From NCBI GenBank assembly GCA_949288415.1, contig CASEKE010000035.1, positions 62,001 to 126,000 of the forward strand: a stretch of DNA of 64,000 nucleotides. The letters are read 5' to 3'. This document shows, one piece after another, positions 60,325 to 64,000 of this stretch (its first letter is position 1; each line of letters opens with the position of its first letter). The stretch is from an uncultured Spirochaetales bacterium (lineage in GTDB: Bacteria > Spirochaetota > Spirochaetia > Sphaerochaetales > Sphaerochaetaceae). The notes under the pieces were generated by a model, which had not been told where the DNA came from, made no database searches, and worked only from the letters and a program-made list of their open reading frames with translations. The position numbers and the translations under genes were made by a program.

Positions 60325-61079
60325 AGGTGACTTTCCTCGGGACCGGTACGAGCCATGGGATTCCTGTCATAGCCTGCAAGTGCCCTGTATGCACATCCTC
60401 CGATCCGAGGGACAGACGCTATCGTTCGTCGCTTCTGGTCGAGACCGAAAACACGTCGATAGCGATCGACACGGGATACGAGTTCCGGCTTTCGATGATA
60501 CGTGCCGGAGCGACGAAGCTCGATGCGATACTCTACACACATTCACATTCCGACCATCTTATGGGCCTTGACGACGTGAGGGTCTTCACTAAGGACAGAG
60601 TGCTTCCCGTGTACGGGAACAGCGGAACTCTCGAGGACGTGGTCTCGAAGTTCCCGTATGCGTTCCGTCGAGTTGAATGTCCCAAGGGCATACCGCAGCT
60701 CGAGGCCCATCCTCTTGAGCCTTGCGTGGAAGTAATGATCGGCGACATTCCCGTAATACCGGTACCTTTGATGCACTATCGACTCCCGATCTACGGCTAT
60801 CGCTTCGGCGATTTCGCATATCTTACGGACGTTTCGCATATTCCGCAGGCCGGAATGGATGTCCTGAAAGGAGTCAGGATCCTGGTGCTGGGCGCACTGA
60901 GGGAGCGTCCTCATATTGCCCATCTGTCATTCGGTGAGGCGACGGATATCGCCAGGAAGCTAGGTGTGGAAAAGTGCTATTTCACGCATATCAACCATGA
61001 AACGGGATATAATGAGATAAACCGCCGCTATGAGCCGCTGTGCTCGAGCGCGTACGACAATATGGTCTTGGAGGTCTAG
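60321..61079 (+). CDS. PhnP/YycJ-like MBL-fold metallohydrolase
   Basis: 252 residues of the metallo-beta-lactamase fold. The metal motif is HSHSDHLMG; further ligands are in PLMHYRLPIYGYRFGDFAYLTDVSH (Asp in LTDVSH) and YFTHINHETG. The N-terminal FLGTGTSHGIPVIACKCPVC, with Cys pair and His, resembles PhnP-type cyclic phosphodiesterases. Substrate is unknown; cyclic ribose phosphate or nucleic acid-derived phosphodiesters are known for relatives. ATG 60321 overlaps the upstream stop (ATGA) and is preceded by GGACGGAAAG. Confidence 0.88.
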   Translation: MKVTFLGTGTSHGIPVIACKCPVCTSSDPRDRRYRSSLLVETENTSIAIDTGYEFRLSMIRAGATKLDAILYTHSHSDHLMGLDDVRVFTKDRVLPVYGNSGTLEDVVSKFPYAFRRVECPKGIPQLEAHPLEPCVEVMIGDIPVIPVPLMHYRLPIYGYRFGDFAYLTDVSHIPQAGMDVLKGVRILVLGALRERPHIAHLSFGEATDIARKLGVEKCYFTHINHETGYNEINRRYEPLCSSAYDNMVLEV

Positions 61080-61080
61080 A

Positions 61081-63975
61081 TTGGATTCACTTTTCAGCGA
61101 CAGCGATCTCGATCAGGATATGCTCGAGGCGGAGAACCGCAGAAAGCTCCGGGAGATAGAGAAGAAGAGAAAGGAAGAGGACGAGGAGAAGAGAAGGCGC
61201 AGCGAGAAGAAGAACTATGACAAGACTCTCTACGTCATAGACGGCTACGGTCTTATCTACCGATCGTATTATGGCATCCGCGGCGGGGAGCCGGTATACG
61301 ATGTCTCCGGCGTGAACATAAATGCGTACATAGGCTTTTTCACCACGCTGTTCTCGCTTGTCAGGACCTATCCGATGGATTACATAGCTGTCGCCATGGA
61401 TGAAAAAGGGCCTACGTTCCGCCATGAGATGTATCCGCAGTACAAGGCTACGAGGGACAAAGCTCCAGACGATCTGCACGCGCAGGTGCCGATGATCGTG
61501 GACGCCCTTGGAAAGATGGGTGTGACATGCATCTCCAGAAGCGGGTACGAGGCTGACGACGTTATTGCCTCGATTTCCCGCATAGCGGAGAAAAAAGGCG
61601 TCAGAACCATCATGTTCACGGGAGACAAGGATCTGCTGCAGCTTGTCTGCAACCACGTCTATGCTTTGCGCCCGAAGAAGAATCCGACCGCAAGCTACGA
61701 GCTCTACACAGAGAAGGAGGTCAAGGATGTCTTCGGTGTGCACCCAAACCAGATTGTCGATTACCTTGCCCTGGTAGGTGACAGCTCTGACAATGTCCCC
61801 GGGGTGGCGGGAATAGGAGCGAAGACTGCGGAGAAGCTTCTCGACGAGTTCCTTACCTTGGACGGGATATACAGGAAGATCGACAGTCTCTCTCCCGGAA
61901 ACCGTAAGAAGCTGGAAGCGGGCAAGGAAAATGCATTCTTCTCGAGAAAGCTTGTGACTCTGTCCTTCGATGCGCTCGGGGATGACTATGACCTTTCTTC
62001 TCTGGACTATTCGAAGCTGGACATGGAAAAGCTGCGTCCGGAGTTTGCCCAGCGTGGGCTCAGAAGGCTCATGAACCTTCTTGGACGAAGCCAGGATCCC
62101 TCGGCTCCCAAGCCGGCCATGCCCGCATCCGAGGCTGCGAAAAATATTTCCGCGACGCTTCCATCCAGAGGTCTGCGCGACGACGAGAAAGTATTCAGAG
62201 GAAAAGGAAGCTACGAGCTGTTGACGGACCGTACGGCGATAGAGCGGAAGTTAGAGGAATGCGTGGAGTTCCACGATGGGATAATCGCCTTCGACACTGA
62301 GACTACCGGACTCGAACGCGACGCAAGACTCGTCGGCTTCTCATTCTCCTTCGAGATGAAGAAGGCCTATTATGTCCCGATCGTGGCAGGAGGAAGGCAA
62401 TATCTTCCGCTTGACGATGCCAAGGCCTTGTTCAACAGGTACTTCACATCCGGCAAGCTGCGAGTGATAGGGCAGAACGTGAAGTTCGACCGCCAGGTGC
62501 TGGAGAATCTTGGAGAGGGGATACGGACGATATATTTCGACACCATGATCGCCTCCTGGCTGCTTGACAGCGCATCTCCGCAGAACTCCCTGGATTTCCT
62601 TGCCTTGAAGTATCTCGACTATACGACCATACGTTACGAGGACATAGTCTCCAAGGGCGAGGACTTCTCTTCCGTTCCTGTGGATACCGCCGTGGAATAC
62701 GGTGCTGAGGATAGCGACATAGCCTTCAGACTTTGCGGTCTGCTCGGAAAACGCCTTGTCGAAGACGATCTTCTCGATGTCTACCAGAAGATGGAGAATC
62801 CTCTGATAGATGTCCTTTCGAGTATGGAGAGGAACGGCATATATCTTTCGAAGGAGAGGATGGACGATCTGTGCAAAAGCACCGACAGGAGACTGGGAAA
62901 GATCGTGGAGGAGATATATTCCGAGGCAGGCCATGAATTCAATCTGAATTCGACGAAGCAGCTCGGAGCCGTATTGTTCGAGGAACGAGGGCTGGAACCG
63001 GGGAAATCCGGCCAGACGGGGTATTCGACGGACGTGGCGACCCTAGAGGGGCTGAGAAAGTCGGGCGATCCTCTGATTCCTCTGATTCTCGAATACAGGA
63101 CGCTTTCCAAACTCAAGGGAACCTACATAGATACCCTTCCTCTCCTTCGTGACGGCGAAGGTCGCGTACATACGTCGTTCCTACAGACAGGGACCGCGAC
63201 AGGAAGGCTCTCGAGCAAGAATCCGAATCTTCAGAACATCCCGATAAGGACGGAAGAAGGAAGACGTATACGGAGCTGTTTCATCCCGAAGCCGGGATGC
63301 GTATTCATAAGCGCAGACTATTCCCAGATAGAGCTTGTGGTTTTGGCGCACATGAGCGGGGATGAGAACCTTCGTGCGGCATTCATAGACGGGGTCGATG
63401 TACACAAGGCCACGGCGAGTCTCATATTCGACAAGAGCGTCGATGAGATAGATCCCTCCGAGAGAAGAATTGCAAAGACGATAAACTTCGGCATCATGTA
63501 CGGCATGAGCGCCTTCAGACTTTCGAACGAACTCGAGATATCGCGTAGCGATGCCTCTGCGTTCATCAAACGTTATTTCGAGCGCTATGCTGGAGTGAAG
63601 TCGTTCGTCGAGCGTACGGTAGCCCAGGCCGAGAAAGATACGTTCGTGAAGACTCTCTTCGGTCATCGCCGATACATTCCCGGCATCAACAGCTCCAACA
63701 GGAACGAGAAGGCCGGTGCGGAGAGAATGGCGGTAAATACGGTGATACAGGGGACGGCAAGCGAGATCATGAAACGTGCAATGATAGCGCTTCCTGCTGA
63801 ACTCCGGGAGATGCTCCTTCTGCAGGTGCATGACGAGCTGATATTCGAGTGCCCTGAAAATAAGGCCGCGTCGGCCGCCGCAGAGATCAAAAGGATAATG
63901 GAGGAGACTACTAGGCTGGACATCCCAGTCAGAGCCTCCGTGGAGACGGGCGAGTCCTGGGGAGATATGCACTAG
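61081..63975 (+). CDS. polA: DNA polymerase I
   Basis: A 964-residue PolA with all three activities. The 5' nuclease has VIDGYGLIYRSYYG, GYEADDVIAS and TGDKDLLQLV. The 3'-5' exonuclease is intact: FDTETTGL (Exo I), NVKFD (Exo II) and YGAED (Exo III). Polymerase motifs are DYSQIEL (A), RRIAKTINFGIMYG (B) and VHDEL (C). TTG 61081 is supported by GGAGGT and starts one base after the preceding stop. It adds about 50 highly charged residues (LREIEKKRKEEDEEKRRR-type) before the nuclease domain, absent from standard PolA. The gene is complete. Confidence 0.96.
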   Translation: MDSLFSDSDLDQDMLEAENRRKLREIEKKRKEEDEEKRRRSEKKNYDKTLYVIDGYGLIYRSYYGIRGGEPVYDVSGVNINAYIGFFTTLFSLVRTYPMDYIAVAMDEKGPTFRHEMYPQYKATRDKAPDDLHAQVPMIVDALGKMGVTCISRSGYEADDVIASISRIAEKKGVRTIMFTGDKDLLQLVCNHVYALRPKKNPTASYELYTEKEVKDVFGVHPNQIVDYLALVGDSSDNVPGVAGIGAKTAEKLLDEFLTLDGIYRKIDSLSPGNRKKLEAGKENAFFSRKLVTLSFDALGDDYDLSSLDYSKLDMEKLRPEFAQRGLRRLMNLLGRSQDPSAPKPAMPASEAAKNISATLPSRGLRDDEKVFRGKGSYELLTDRTAIERKLEECVEFHDGIIAFDTETTGLERDARLVGFSFSFEMKKAYYVPIVAGGRQYLPLDDAKALFNRYFTSGKLRVIGQNVKFDRQVLENLGEGIRTIYFDTMIASWLLDSASPQNSLDFLALKYLDYTTIRYEDIVSKGEDFSSVPVDTAVEYGAEDSDIAFRLCGLLGKRLVEDDLLDVYQKMENPLIDVLSSMERNGIYLSKERMDDLCKSTDRRLGKIVEEIYSEAGHEFNLNSTKQLGAVLFEERGLEPGKSGQTGYSTDVATLEGLRKSGDPLIPLILEYRTLSKLKGTYIDTLPLLRDGEGRVHTSFLQTGTATGRLSSKNPNLQNIPIRTEEGRRIRSCFIPKPGCVFISADYSQIELVVLAHMSGDENLRAAFIDGVDVHKATASLIFDKSVDEIDPSERRIAKTINFGIMYGMSAFRLSNELEISRSDASAFIKRYFERYAGVKSFVERTVAQAEKDTFVKTLFGHRRYIPGINSSNRNEKAGAERMAVNTVIQGTASEIMKRAMIALPAELREMLLLQVHDELIFECPENKAASAAAEIKRIMEETTRLDIPVRASVETGESWGDMH

Positions 63976-64000
63976 TGGTCATCGGACTTACGGGAACCAG
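63975..64000 (+). CDS. coaE: Start of a probable dephospho-CoA kinase gene, cut by the window edge
   Basis: GTG 63975 overlaps the last base of the polA stop and the eight visible codons read MVIGLTGT, matching the beginning of the P-loop region typical of CoaE N-termini (MIIGLTG). polA-coaE adjacency is common in bacteria. Only 26 bases are visible, so the call rests on this short match and the gene order. Confidence 0.45.

Overview
The window is protein-dense (roughly 58 genes, mostly same-strand operons with 4-nt or slightly larger overlaps), of middling G+C, and carries no rRNA, tRNA, CRISPR array or recognisable insertion sequence. Several traits point to a diderm spirochaete, most likely a Sphaerochaeta-like or related host-associated fermenter: periplasmic binding proteins whose signal peptides end in G-x-K-E/D rather than a lipobox cysteine, beta-barrel proteins ending in Phe, a TrkAH potassium system, and a large set of plant-glycan genes. 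The assignment is inference from gene style, not from a marker gene.

Layout. 1-5.5 kb: the 3' end of a GH4 glycosidase, a MerR regulator, and a leftward sugar ABC operon (two permeases, binding protein, sugar-phosphate-isomerase-like TIM barrel). 5.6-9.5 kb: trkA-trkH and a GNAT-membrane fusion. 9.6-12.9 kb: a nucleotidyltransferase and a polar amino acid ABC transporter. 13-16.4 kb: uxuA - GntR - uxuB, a hexuronate operon with a palindromic operator over its -10 box. 16.8-21.5 kb: an AraC regulator divergent from an FGGY kinase - DUF4867 - L-fucose-isomerase-like operon. 21.6-27.5 kb: GH36 alpha-galactosidase, then LOG - YitT - GH127. 27.6-31.8 kb: a barrel protein with a Glu-rich linker, a DUF2974 lipase-fold protein, a MazG-like pyrophosphohydrolase, Fic, and lysoplasmalogenase. 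31.8-40 kb: thioredoxin-CcdA, a split LysO, Crp - EFR1 ferredoxin - IadA, and HslO - RlmKL. 40.2-47.4 kb: TolC - MacA - MacB ATPase - MacB permease - histidine kinase - NtrC-type regulator. 47.4-53.3 kb: an NMT1-type ABC transporter, PepF, an RNA methyltransferase and GntR. 53.6-64 kb: a degenerate GH2 protein, a lipoprotein nuclease, a candidate structured RNA, nadE, a small barrel protein, an anchored hypothetical, an MBL hydrolase, DNA polymerase I and the start of a probable coaE.

How the genes work together. The sugar loci could take oligosaccharides (alpha-galactosides, arabinofuranosides, hexuronides) through ABC import, intracellular hydrolysis and isomerase/kinase or uronate steps toward central metabolism. 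Each locus carries its own regulator or operator-like repeat.

Two observations stand out. First, at least thirteen genes, mainly regulators and housekeeping genes, have a -10-like hexamer ending only 6-8 nt before the ATG and no usable Shine-Dalgarno sequence, so they look leaderless, whereas the catabolic and envelope genes have normal leaders. Second, the glutamine-dependent-type NAD synthetase has lost the catalytic cysteine of its glutaminase domain. Just upstream of it is a structured stretch that ends in a strong terminator and may be an independent non-coding RNA.
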